From positions 1 through 14,718 of the forward strand of contig DUAT01000143.1 in assembly GCA_012960755.1 (NCBI GenBank): 14,718 bases of DNA. The letters are read 5' to 3'. This DNA is from Gammaproteobacteria bacterium (GTDB lineage: Bacteria; Pseudomonadota; Gammaproteobacteria; Pseudomonadales; Azotimanducaceae_A). Below, piece by piece: positions 1-8,000 of the stretch. The translations under genes were made by a program, and so were the position numbers. The stretch's first letter is position 1. The number at the start of each line of letters is the position of its first letter. The notes beneath the pieces are model-generated. The model was not told the DNA's origin. It saw nothing but the letters and a program-made list of their open reading frames with translations, and did no database searches.

Positions 1-2
1 GC

Positions 3-131
3 GAATACGCCGTGATACCGAACGAGATTGTGGCGCGGTCGGGGTACCAGCGCTGCAAGCTTGCTAAGAAAATCCAGCTACGATTCAAAATTCTCTTCCC
101 TAATGTCCAATTTGGCTATGAACCATATTAA
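3..131 (+). CDS. 3' end of an unidentified coding sequence cut by the window edge
   Basis: Reading from base 3, one frame stays open to a TAA at 129-131. It gives about 42 residues rich in K, R, I, L, F and Y, including KIQLRFKILFPNVQF and ending GYEPY. The composition is protein-like, and the frame is entered from outside the window, so no start is expected. I do not recognise the family. It could instead be an upstream part of the broken gene described at 159-317, since only a few bases and a frame change separate them. Confidence is limited because only 129 bases are visible. Confidence 0.4.
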   Translation, partial: EYAVIPNEIVARSGYQRCKLAKKIQLRFKILFPNVQFGYEPY

Positions 132-158
132 CCGCTCTGGTATGGGGATTGATCATGA

Positions 159-317
159 TGTAGACGAAGTACTAGATTGTTTGAATATTACATTGAGCAG
201 TGGAACCAATTCGGATGCAGTGGAGAAAATCAAAAATTACTAAGTGAATTGGAGGATGGAATTCCATCTGAGCTCGAAGCTGTTGGGAGCGGGCTACGAC
301 CCTGGGAGTACGTCTGA
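159..317 (+). pseudogene. Frameshifted remnant of an unknown protein
   Basis: Frame 3 is open from 159 to a TGA at 315-317. It encodes a strongly protein-like tail that contains LFEYYIEQWNQFG, LLSELEDGIPSELEAVG and the end LRPWEYV. This frame has no good start, because stops at 150-158 close it. The preceding sense-like sequence (GMGIDHDVDEVLD, about 139-177) is in frame 1. A single-base insertion or deletion near 175-180 would join the two into one acidic polypeptide, so I read this as the decayed or mis-sequenced 3' part of a gene, perhaps the one ending at 131. No family is recognised. The alternative is a short intact gene using TTG at 177. Confidence 0.35.
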
Positions 318-478
318 GCATGACGATAGCCTAAAACCTGTAGGCCCCTTCTCGCAGTTATCAATATCAATTAGGCATCTGATCGATCAATACTTGATCA
401 CATTGACTAACCATAGACAAAGATGTGAGTATCAGTTCACACGCTGAAGAACGCCCAGCCCGGAAACGCAAAATTCCC

Positions 479-2110
479 ATGGCTCACCTACTCCCTGCAG
501 ACATCAACAAACTCGAAGTTGCAGAAAACCGCAGCCCAGAATACGACACGCTTTCTCTACTCGAATCTGGTCTACCAAATGAATATACAGCTTTTCACTC
601 AGTAAATTGGACCAGCGTTTCTGAACGACGAACTGCATTCGGTGAAATCGATTTCGTCATCGTGAATCAGGCAGGCGATGTACTAGTCATCGAGCAAAAA
701 AATGGAGGACTTGAGGAAACAGATGCCGGGCTAATAAAGCACTACGGTGAAGAGGACAAAAGTGTTGTAGGCCAGCTCAATCGCTCTCTCAATCAGATCC
801 GCAGTAAGTTTCAGTTCCAGCATGGGAGAGACCAGGAACCCAATTATCACTACATATTTTATTGCCCTGACTACCGGGTCAAAAAATTGAATGCAGCAGG
901 GCTGGACGCCAATTGTATTGTCGATAGTAACCAAGACCGAAAGTTGTGTGAGGCAATTGTAGAAATTTTAGGCCCGGGAAACCCCAATTCGCAGAAGCAC
1001 AAACGATCAATCGAGTTCTTTGCACAAAGCTACAATTTGGTTTTGGATATACATGCGCGTCATGCAGGTTTGAATAGACGATACAGGGAATTAGCCTCAA
1101 ACCTTGTCGAAGTAATCAACAACTTGGAAATGAGCCCATTTTTGTTGCGAGTATCGGGTACTGCAGGTAGCGGCAAGTCATTGTTGGCAGCGGAATTCTA
1201 TCAGCGCCAATTGGCCCAACAGAATCGGGTGCTGTTTCTTTGTTTTAATCGACCGCTGTTAGACCAATTGCTTTTGAGCCTGCCTGAGGGAGGTGTGATC
1301 AATACCTGGCTGGGATTTGTTCAGCTCGTGCTGAAATCCCATGGATTGGACGTCACGCCTGATGGCACCAATGATTTTTGGAACACGAGATTAGAAGTAC
1401 TCGTCGATTTGGGTATTAGTGATGTCTGGCAATTTGACGCACTTGTCGTTGATGAGGGGCAAGACTTTGAAGAAATGTGGTGGTTAGTACTCAAGGAGAA
1501 TTTTCTCAAACGCGATGCCAGTGTTCTTTGGCTGGAAGACCCTGACCAGAACGTACGGGGCATAGATTGGCAACACCGGGAGTTTCCAGTTGCCTATCAC
1601 GCTCGCAAAAACTTCCGTTCTCCTTATCGTGTCGCACAGTATATTCAAGAAACGCTGCCATTTGAATTTGAAGTGGGAAACGGAATTCGTGGGCTAGGTG
1701 TCAATGAACATCGACCCGAAAATGATAAGGAACTGTTGTCGACTGTTGATAGGCTCGTCAAATCATGGATAGCCGCAGGGTTTTCTGAAGATAAGATAGT
1801 CATTTTGACGTGTCACGGATTAGAAAGATCGATTCTGTTTTCTATCGACAAAATTGGAAACCGCTCTGTAAGAAAATTCACCGGGGAATACTCAAATGAG
1901 GGAGATCAATTGTATACAGAAGGTCAACTCCGGTTTGAGAGTGTTCGCAGGTTCAAGGGTCAACAAGCCGCTGTCATTATTCTCGTAGACGTTGATTTGC
2001 TGGAGGATGAGAAATTATTGGAAAAGCAAAGATTGGTGTTTACTGGAATGACCAGAGCGTCGATGCGGTTAGAAGTAATTTTCAAAGCAAATGATCAAAT
2101 CGGAAAATAA
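479..2110 (+). CDS. NERD-domain nuclease fused to a superfamily 1 (UvrD-like) helicase
   Basis: Predicted DNA-processing enzyme of the cytoplasm. Numbering is from a GTG at 425. The N-terminal third is a NERD (PD-(D/E)XK-related) nuclease: GEID (D76) followed by a strand with E90-Q-K92. The C-terminal two thirds carry SF1 helicase motifs: Walker A GTAGSGKS (245-252), Walker B VVDEGQDF (341-348), motif III near LWLEDPDQN (368-376), motif IV-like NFRSP (396-400), motif V around VRRFKGQQAA (507-516) and motif VI VFTGMTRA (538-545). The GTG at 425 gives 561 residues. I prefer the ATG at 479 (543 residues, MAHLLPADI) because related proteins, as I recall them, begin with a short MA-L-P segment and the extra 18 residues are polar. 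Neither start has a strong ribosome site. The stop lies 4 bases before the nuclease gene at 2115, so the two are very probably co-transcribed. Domain calls are firm; the biological role (phage defence or repair) is inference. Confidence 0.93.
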   Translation: MAHLLPADINKLEVAENRSPEYDTLSLLESGLPNEYTAFHSVNWTSVSERRTAFGEIDFVIVNQAGDVLVIEQKNGGLEETDAGLIKHYGEEDKSVVGQLNRSLNQIRSKFQFQHGRDQEPNYHYIFYCPDYRVKKLNAAGLDANCIVDSNQDRKLCEAIVEILGPGNPNSQKHKRSIEFFAQSYNLVLDIHARHAGLNRRYRELASNLVEVINNLEMSPFLLRVSGTAGSGKSLLAAEFYQRQLAQQNRVLFLCFNRPLLDQLLLSLPEGGVINTWLGFVQLVLKSHGLDVTPDGTNDFWNTRLEVLVDLGISDVWQFDALVVDEGQDFEEMWWLVLKENFLKRDASVLWLEDPDQNVRGIDWQHREFPVAYHARKNFRSPYRVAQYIQETLPFEFEVGNGIRGLGVNEHRPENDKELLSTVDRLVKSWIAAGFSEDKIVILTCHGLERSILFSIDKIGNRSVRKFTGEYSNEGDQLYTEGQLRFESVRRFKGQQAAVIILVDVDLLEDEKLLEKQRLVFTGMTRASMRLEVIFKANDQIGK

Positions 2111-2114
2111 AGGA

Positions 2115-3614
2115 ATGCGTGCCCTCTCTAAATCCAAACTACTGTCGTATTTACAATGTAAAAAACGTTTGTGGTTAGAAATCAAACAACCAGAACTACT
2201 CGAAGATTCCCGTGCCACGCAGGCTGGCTTCGCTACAGGCCATCAGGTGGGGGATATTGCGCAGGAGATCTTTGACCCTGCGGGGACCGGTGAGCTGATA
2301 GACCCTCAGTCAGAGGGGTTCGACGCCGCATTCTCCAGAACTAAAGAACTTCTTGGTTCATTTAATCCGATATTTGAAGCAGCTATTACTGCCGGGGGCG
2401 CACTTGCACTCGCGGATATCATGCTGCCGATGAACAAAAGAGGCAGGCCCAAATGGCGAATGATAGAGGTCAAATCATCGACCAGTGTGAAGGACTATCA
2501 CAGAAATGACATCGCTGTTCAGGCCTACATTGCGAAGAAAGCAAAAATCAATGTACACAAAATTGAGCTCGCCTGCATAGACAGCAGCTGGACCTACAAA
2601 GGCAAACACAACTATGACGGGCTGCTGAAAACAACTGATCTAACAAAAGAGGCGTTTGATAGATCCCTAGAGGTACAACGATGGGTTGATGGTGCGCAGA
2701 AGGTGATTTCAAAAAGAAAGGAACCGCGAATATCGACTGGGTCTCACTGTAATGAACCATACAGATGCGGATTCTACGAATATTGCAGCAAGAAGGAGCC
2801 TCAGGCGAAGTATCCCGTAGATTGGCTACCCAACATCAGAACAAAAGCCTTAAAGCAAGTGATAGATGAAGAGGGTATATCTGATCTTCGAGAAGTACCT
2901 CGTGAGATGCTAAATGAAAGACAATTGCGAGTAAGACAACACAGCATTTCAGGAAAGGTTTATTTTGATCAGGTGGGGGCCAACGCAGACCTCGAACAGT
3001 ACAAGCTACCAGCCTACTTTCTTGATTTCGAAACGGTAAACCTCGCAATACCTATATGGAGAGGGAGACGACCCTACCAACAAGTAACGTTTCAGTTCAG
3101 CCTGCACAAGGTTGGCAGAAACGGCAAACTCTCTCATACCGAATTCCTGGACTTGTCCGGTAAAGACCCCGCGAGGCCGTTCGCTGAAAAGTTAATAAAG
3201 GCGTGCGGTGCGAGAGGCCCAATATTTGTGTACAACAAGGGATTCGAGTCAGCCAGAGTTAAGGAACTCGCCAAACGATTCCCCAAATTGAAAAAGCCTT
3301 TGCAGGCATTCAATGAACGTATGGTTGATTTGCTGGTTGTTGCACAAGAGCGTTACTACCACCCAAGCCAACACGGTAGCTGGAGCATAAAGGCTGTCTT
3401 GCCTGCTATTGCACCAGATCTAAATTATCAGGATCTGGAGGGGGTACAAGATGGAGGAATGGCCATTGAAGCGTACTCTGAAGCGATTGCTGAAGGCACG
3501 TCAACAGAACGAAAAGAAGAGATCAAGTCGCAGCTTTTGGAGTATTGCAAACTGGATACGTTGGCGCTTGTTAGGTTGTGGGAGTTTTTTGGTGGCTCGA
3601 GGACTATTTTTTGA
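2115..3614 (+). CDS. Cas4/RecB-like Fe-S nuclease fused to DEDD exonuclease (DUF2779 type)
   Basis: A 499-residue predicted nuclease with two catalytic modules. The N-terminal half is PD-(D/E)XK of the Cas4/AddB kind: H43 (GHQVGDIA), D101 (LADIML), E118-V-K120 (IEVKSS), then Q136/Y138. C15 (LQCKKRLW) and C212-x5-C218-x5-C224 are placed as the four ligands of a 4Fe-4S cluster. The C-terminal half is a DEDD 3'-5' exonuclease: D304/E306 (FLDFET), YNKGFES around 373-379, and Y477-x3-D481 (YCKLDTLALV), which makes it the DEDDy type. All key residues appear intact. I chose the ATG at 2115 because MRALSKSKLLSYLQC matches the usual start of this family; an ATG at 2091 in the same frame would overlap the helicase gene by 20 bases. 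With the upstream gene it forms a two-gene unit for unwinding and degrading nucleic acid. Substrate is unknown. Confidence 0.92.
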   Translation: MRALSKSKLLSYLQCKKRLWLEIKQPELLEDSRATQAGFATGHQVGDIAQEIFDPAGTGELIDPQSEGFDAAFSRTKELLGSFNPIFEAAITAGGALALADIMLPMNKRGRPKWRMIEVKSSTSVKDYHRNDIAVQAYIAKKAKINVHKIELACIDSSWTYKGKHNYDGLLKTTDLTKEAFDRSLEVQRWVDGAQKVISKRKEPRISTGSHCNEPYRCGFYEYCSKKEPQAKYPVDWLPNIRTKALKQVIDEEGISDLREVPREMLNERQLRVRQHSISGKVYFDQVGANADLEQYKLPAYFLDFETVNLAIPIWRGRRPYQQVTFQFSLHKVGRNGKLSHTEFLDLSGKDPARPFAEKLIKACGARGPIFVYNKGFESARVKELAKRFPKLKKPLQAFNERMVDLLVVAQERYYHPSQHGSWSIKAVLPAIAPDLNYQDLEGVQDGGMAIEAYSEAIAEGTSTERKEEIKSQLLEYCKLDTLALVRLWEFFGGSRTIF

Positions 3615-3676
3615 GGGAGGGTTACACAATCACCCAATCAGTAAACTACTCACCAATTTCGCATGCGAAAATCACC

Positions 3677-4540
3677 TCAAGCCAATCGAGCACGTTGCAT
3701 CAACACGATAGTAATACCACCAATTGTTGCCGTACTGGCTAACAGTAATCGGATTGATGCAGGTTCCGAAAGCAATAGCATGCCAGCGCAGGCGGCAATG
3801 ATCGGCACCGATAGCTGGACCGTTGCTGCACGGGTGGCGGTCAGCCCTGACAACGCGGCATACCAGACGACGTAACCACAACCGGAAGTCACTGCGCCGG
3901 AGACAATGCCCAGGATCAGACCTTGTGAGGACATGTTAAAATCCTGCCAAAACAACAGGCTTGCACCGATAACCATAGGAAGAGAATAAGCGAAGTTTTT
4001 TGCAGTGGCCAGCCAGGGCTGCACGACGTTTCTGCCCAGGAGTGAATAAAACCCCCAGGCAATTCCCGCCACGACCATCAACAGGGCGCTGAAGGGATCG
4101 GGCGCTGTTATGCCAGGCAGTACCAGATAGATCAATCCTGAAAACGCCACGACGAAGCCAACCCAGGAAACCACGGAAAAGGCTTCGCCTTCCCGCCGGG
4201 CAACCATAAACATGGTCAGCTGAACAGCGCCGAACAGCAACAGCGCACCAGTACCTGCAGCTAGCGACAGATAGGCAAAGGAAAAGAAAATCATATAGAC
4301 AAAGAGCGCGAGCACCGTGCGCCAGTCTGTCGTTACACCTGCAATCGTGCCACCGCGATACCATACAATCAGCCCGAGCGCGATGGCACCGGCAACCAGC
4401 CGCACGGAGGTAAAACTCACGGCGTCGATCGAACCATCTACCAGCGCCAACCGACATAACACCGAATTTGCCGCGAAAGCAAACATGGCAACAACAGTTA
4501 GCAGCGATGTGCGGATGGTGGATTTTTGTTCTGACATCAT
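3677..4540 (-). CDS. EamA/DMT-family inner-membrane transporter
   Basis: A hydrophobic 287-residue protein with about ten membrane segments, arranged as two similar five-helix halves as expected for the drug/metabolite transporter superfamily. Typical features are the first helix with FAANSVLCRLAL, SFTSVRLVAGA in helix 2, the glycine-rich pair GIAWGFYSLLGRNV in the second half, and VPIIAACAGMLLLSE near helix 9. Substrate cannot be told from sequence; members export amino acids, nucleotides or drugs. I start at the ATG at 4538-4540, which follows GGCGAGAG about 4 bases upstream. A second ATG follows immediately, and a TTG at 4567 would add nine residues but has no ribosome site. The gene points towards the nuclease gene, leaving 62 bases between stops with no clear terminator. 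Not obviously linked in function to its neighbours. Confidence 0.9.
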   Translation of the reverse strand: MMSEQKSTIRTSLLTVVAMFAFAANSVLCRLALVDGSIDAVSFTSVRLVAGAIALGLIVWYRGGTIAGVTTDWRTVLALFVYMIFFSFAYLSLAAGTGALLLFGAVQLTMFMVARREGEAFSVVSWVGFVVAFSGLIYLVLPGITAPDPFSALLMVVAGIAWGFYSLLGRNVVQPWLATAKNFAYSLPMVIGASLLFWQDFNMSSQGLILGIVSGAVTSGCGYVVWYAALSGLTATRAATVQLSVPIIAACAGMLLLSEPASIRLLLASTATIGGITIVLMQRARLA

Positions 4541-4559
4541 TGTTCTCTCGCCTATAGCA

Positions 4560-4769
4560 TTACCCAAAGGAACGCTTTACGTCAACAAAGCTCTCAGCCT
4601 GAGGAGTCGGTTCTGAATCCAGCGACATAAGTTCATTGACTACGTTTCGTTCATTTCGCTGTACATTTACTTCGACCTCGTTAATTTGCTTATACTGCTC
4701 TCTGCGGTCCCAAAGAAAAAAAACAGAAAATGGGGTTTTCTTGCCTGATGGCACCCCGATCAGAGCCAA
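4560..4769 (-). CDS. Possible small ORF, 69 residues, doubtful
   Basis: The minus strand is open from a TTG at 4769 to a TAA at 4560-4562. The C-terminal half has an acidic, protein-like composition, including NEVEVNVQRNERNVVNELM and SFVDVKRSFG. There is no ATG start, no ribosome site and no family match that I recognise. The opposite strand of the same bases also reads as a fairly open hydrophobic stretch, so this may be chance or a decayed gene. Its end overlaps the unlikely TTG start of the transporter gene. I list it because the 4541-5097 gap contains no other coding candidate. Confidence 0.18.
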   Translation of the reverse strand: MALIGVPSGKKTPFSVFFLWDRREQYKQINEVEVNVQRNERNVVNELMSLDSEPTPQAESFVDVKRSFG

Positions 4770-4915
4770 GGTTAGTCTCAGTCGTGAGGCAGCGGCAGTT
4801 TAGAAAATCGGTGTTCAAGAATTTTTTGTTAAAGGCAGAGACAGGTTTGCAATGATGGACCAGTCGGCGAAGTAGGCGACGGCAATTATTGGTCGGAGTG
4901 GAACAGCACTTCAAT

Positions 4916-4995
4916 GTCATCCTGAACGTAGTGAAGGATCTGAAATCTGCAATGTAGTCGACCATATAGATCCTTCGGCGTTGCCTCAGGATGAC
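4916..4995. repeat. Inverted pair of palindromic repeats
   Basis: Bases 4916-4941 (GTCATCCTGA...GAAGGATCT) and 4968-4995 (AGATCCTTC...TCAGGATGAC) are inverted copies of the same unit. The outer 9 and 10 bases match perfectly; the centres differ (ACTACGT against GGCGTTGCC in the same sense). Each unit is itself an imperfect palindrome (ATCCT ... AGGAT), and the right copy also has an inner GGC-GTT-GCC hairpin. The pair can fold into one long stem with a 26-base loop. This kind of short dispersed palindrome is common between genes in many bacteria. A role in mRNA 3' ends is possible, but I see no T-tract that would make it a standard terminator. Confidence 0.8.
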
Positions 4996-5084
4996 GGGTG
5001 TTTGGCCCTTCGGCGTTGCCTCAGGATGACAAGTGTTTGATCCTTCGGCGTTGCCTCGGGTGACGGGTGTTTGGTCCCTTCGGG
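4971..5084. repeat. Tandem 35-base repeat, about 3.3 copies
   Basis: Copies start at 4971, 5006 and 5041, with a partial fourth at 5075. The unit reads CCTTCGGCGTTGCCTCAGGA followed by TGACGGGTGTTTG. Copies 1 and 2 are 35 bases long and nearly identical; copy 3 is 34 bases (CTCGGGTGAC in place of CTCAGGATGAC). Each contains the hairpin seen in the inverted pair at 4916-4995. A 10-base direct repeat, GGTCGGAGTG, occurs at 4891-4900 and 5083-5092 and brackets the whole cluster. The array ends 6 bases from the stop of the 5098-8424 gene and so lies in its 3' transcribed region. Confidence 0.85.
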
Positions 5085-5097
5085 TCGGAGTGAATTC

Positions 5098-8000
5098 TTA
5101 GTCAGGTAAGGTAAGAGCAACCAGTTCCATCAGTTCATCCTGGCGTCCAAGTGCGACAACAATGTACTGCTTACCGTTCAGCTGGTAGGTCATTGGCGAG
5201 CCGGTCGGCCGGCCGCCAAGGGGAATCGCGCGGAGCAATTCTCCCGTTGTTTTGTTAAACACGTTCAGCGTGCTCAACGACGAGTTTTTGTAATAAAGCA
5301 ACTCGCCGGAAATCATGGAAGCAGAGTTTCCGATGTTGCTTTCGTTTGCATCTCCGGCAACCTGCCAGAGTATTTCACCTTCATTCATATCGTAGGCAGT
5401 AATTGCGGATCCCAATCCAGCATAGGGTGAGCCGGTAGTCGGGCCAAAGAAAAGTTCAGGAATCCCGTAGTAGAAGTTCTGCAGCCCCCCAGAGGTCATC
5501 GTAACCTTGTGAGTTAAGGGTCCAAATCCAGCCACATACAGCATCTGGGTTGTTGGGTCATAACTTGCCCCTCCCCAGTTAGCGCCGCCCCCTTCACCAG
5601 GGGTGACAATCAAGCCTCTGGTGGTCGGTGGTGTGAAGAGAGGTCCGACATCCAATCCCGCTGCAGAGGCGCTATTGACCAGGTCATCTAAGGCGCTCCC
5701 CTGTCTGACGAAAGGCGCAGGTCTTGTCGGAATGGGTTGGGTGGGTGAGGTAATTTCACCTGGCACAGTTGATCCCGGCACCGGCGTTTCAACAATAGGC
5801 CACACTGGCTCACCCGTTACTCTGTCAAACACGTAGACGAATCCCTGCTTGCTCACCTGGGCAAGTGCCTTGATTGGCTCACCGGCTACCGTAATATCAA
5901 TCAGGTTTGGTGCTGCCGGTAAATCATAATCCCAGATATCATGGTGTACCGTCTGGAAGTGCCAGTTTCTCTCACCCGTTTGACAACTCAACGCGACAAT
6001 ACTGTTGGCAAACAAATTATCTCCATGCCGACGTCCGCCGTAGTAGTTGTTCGTTGGGCAGCTGACGGGAATATACACCTGGCCAAGATCTTCATCGGCA
6101 CTCATTGGTGCCCACACATTTGTGTTGCCGTTAGTTTGCCAGGTGTCATCAAGCCAGGTATCGACACCAAACTCGCCTTCTCTTGGCACAGTATGGAATG
6201 TCCATTTCAATTCACCCGTAGACAAGTCATATCCTCTGACATCTCCTGGGGGCGATGGTGGCAACACCTCACCATCGTGAATACTTGATCCTACAATCAG
6301 GACATCGTTGCAGATAATGCCCGGAGACGTGTTACCAACCTGGGTAACCACCCCGGTGAGGTCCGGCACATCAGGCTGATCATGAACGCTGTCGAGTATT
6401 GTCGCGTCCGGATCAAGTCTGGGTATGTCATCTAACAAGTCCACGATGCCAGTTCCAAGGATTCCGAACGCGCTTACTGGTTCCCCTGATATGGCATCTA
6501 CCGCGATGAGTCTCGCATCGCCGGTGGGCATATAAATCGTTTTGCGTCCGTTCATTTCATCGTATGAAACACCGCGGTGCAGGAACCCATTGTTTGGCGG
6601 CCGACCGAACAGGTAGGATTGCGGGTCATGGGTCCATATAGACACGCCTGTTTCTGCATCGATAGCTGCAACCTGGCTGAAGGAAGTACTGGTGTACAGA
6701 ACGCCATCGATCATTAGTGGGGTTGGCTCGAAAACTGAATTCTGGACGGCAGTGAGATCATTGTCGGGCGAGCGCCAGCGCCAGGCGATTTCCACCTCAT
6801 CAATATTGTCGCCGTTAATCTGGGTCAAGGGAGAGTACTTGTCGCTGGACAGGTTGCCTGCATACACAGGCCACATGCCTTGAGTTGTGCCAGCCCCCAG
6901 CAGATCACGGGCATTTGTTATCGTAATAATGACCGAATCGGTGCCTTCTGCCTGAAACTCGTCTGTGACAGTCAGCAAGATCTCATAGGTGCCCAACTCG
7001 TCAGCAATGAAGTTGACAGAGTCACCTGAGCCGGTGATGGCAGAATGTCCACTTTCAGGGCGACTGGTGATCTGCCAGTCAAACAGCAGACTATCGTTGT
7101 CCGGGTCGTCGCTGTTGCCACCGAATAACGTGACGATTGACCCAAGCATGACTGATTGATCTCTTCCTGCGTCAGCCACCGGCATGGCATTGTTCGGGTT
7201 TTGAGAAACTGGCACAGCAGCTGCCATGTCCTGCAGTGCCTCAGTCACGAAGTTACCGAGATCAAAATTCGCTGGTTCACTGGTAACATGATAATTTTCA
7301 CCAGCACGAATTGCCGATCCATCCCCGGCGCGGGTGTAGTTTCCAAACCTGAGAATAACCAGATCAAGCTCGGGATAGATAACAATCATTTGACCCTGAA
7401 CACCGAGTGCAGCGTAGGCGCCAGTTCCAAACGGCCACCAATAGTACCCGTACACACCTGACAATGCTGCAGAGGTGCTTTGATTTATCCAATCCGCGGA
7501 AATGACCTGCTGCCCATTCCAATTGCCTTCACTGGCGAATAGCCAACCGAATCTCGCGAAGTTCCTGGCTGTTGCGTCCAGGCAACAATAAGTCAGGACG
7601 TTGCCCGACGCATCGACCCACCACTCACCGTTGAACCCAATGGTTGCTCCGATCCTTTCGCGCAGATAGTCATCGGGTTGCATTTGCGTGGCGACGTGAA
7701 CAACTTCTCCGGCGAGCATTACGTCAGAGTTGGAGTAGTTGTACAGCTGGTCGCCTGGTACGCCGTCGAGCGGGCGATTGATGGATTGCGCGAGTTGATC
7801 AGCGCCCAGATAAAAATCGCTGCCATCAGGGACACCATTATTATCATCATCCTGAATCAATCTTAACGCAGTCCGTACTGTTAACAGATGCTCAAGTGTT
7901 ATGTTTGCCTTGTCAGTATCAGCCCAGGACGGGATGAAGTCAGCCATTGATTGATCCGGTCCAATCAGAAAACCGTCATCGAATGCAGCACCAATGAGTG

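Noticed and set aside
28..447. Two plus-strand ORFs in frame 1 (28-243 and 244-447) as genes
   Set aside because: They use TTG/GTG starts without ribosome sites, and the more protein-like sequence in most of this stretch is in frame 3.
4690..4965. Minus-strand 91-residue ORF through the repeat region
   Set aside because: Its start segment (FRSFTTFRMT) is translation of the palindromic repeat, and the rest has low-quality composition rich in Cys, Arg and Asn.
4971..5084. CRISPR array
   Set aside because: The 35-base units are directly joined with no unique spacers, and no cas gene set is nearby; the Cas4-like domain at 2115-3614 is of the DUF2779 fusion type, not a CRISPR-associated Cas4.
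7582..7587. Adjacent Cys-Cys (residues 280-281 of the fusion protein) as the vicinal disulfide of PQQ dehydrogenases
   Set aside because: The pair lies in the serine hydrolase domain (TYCCLDATARNFARFG), not in the propeller; membrane glucose dehydrogenase-type propellers do not need it.
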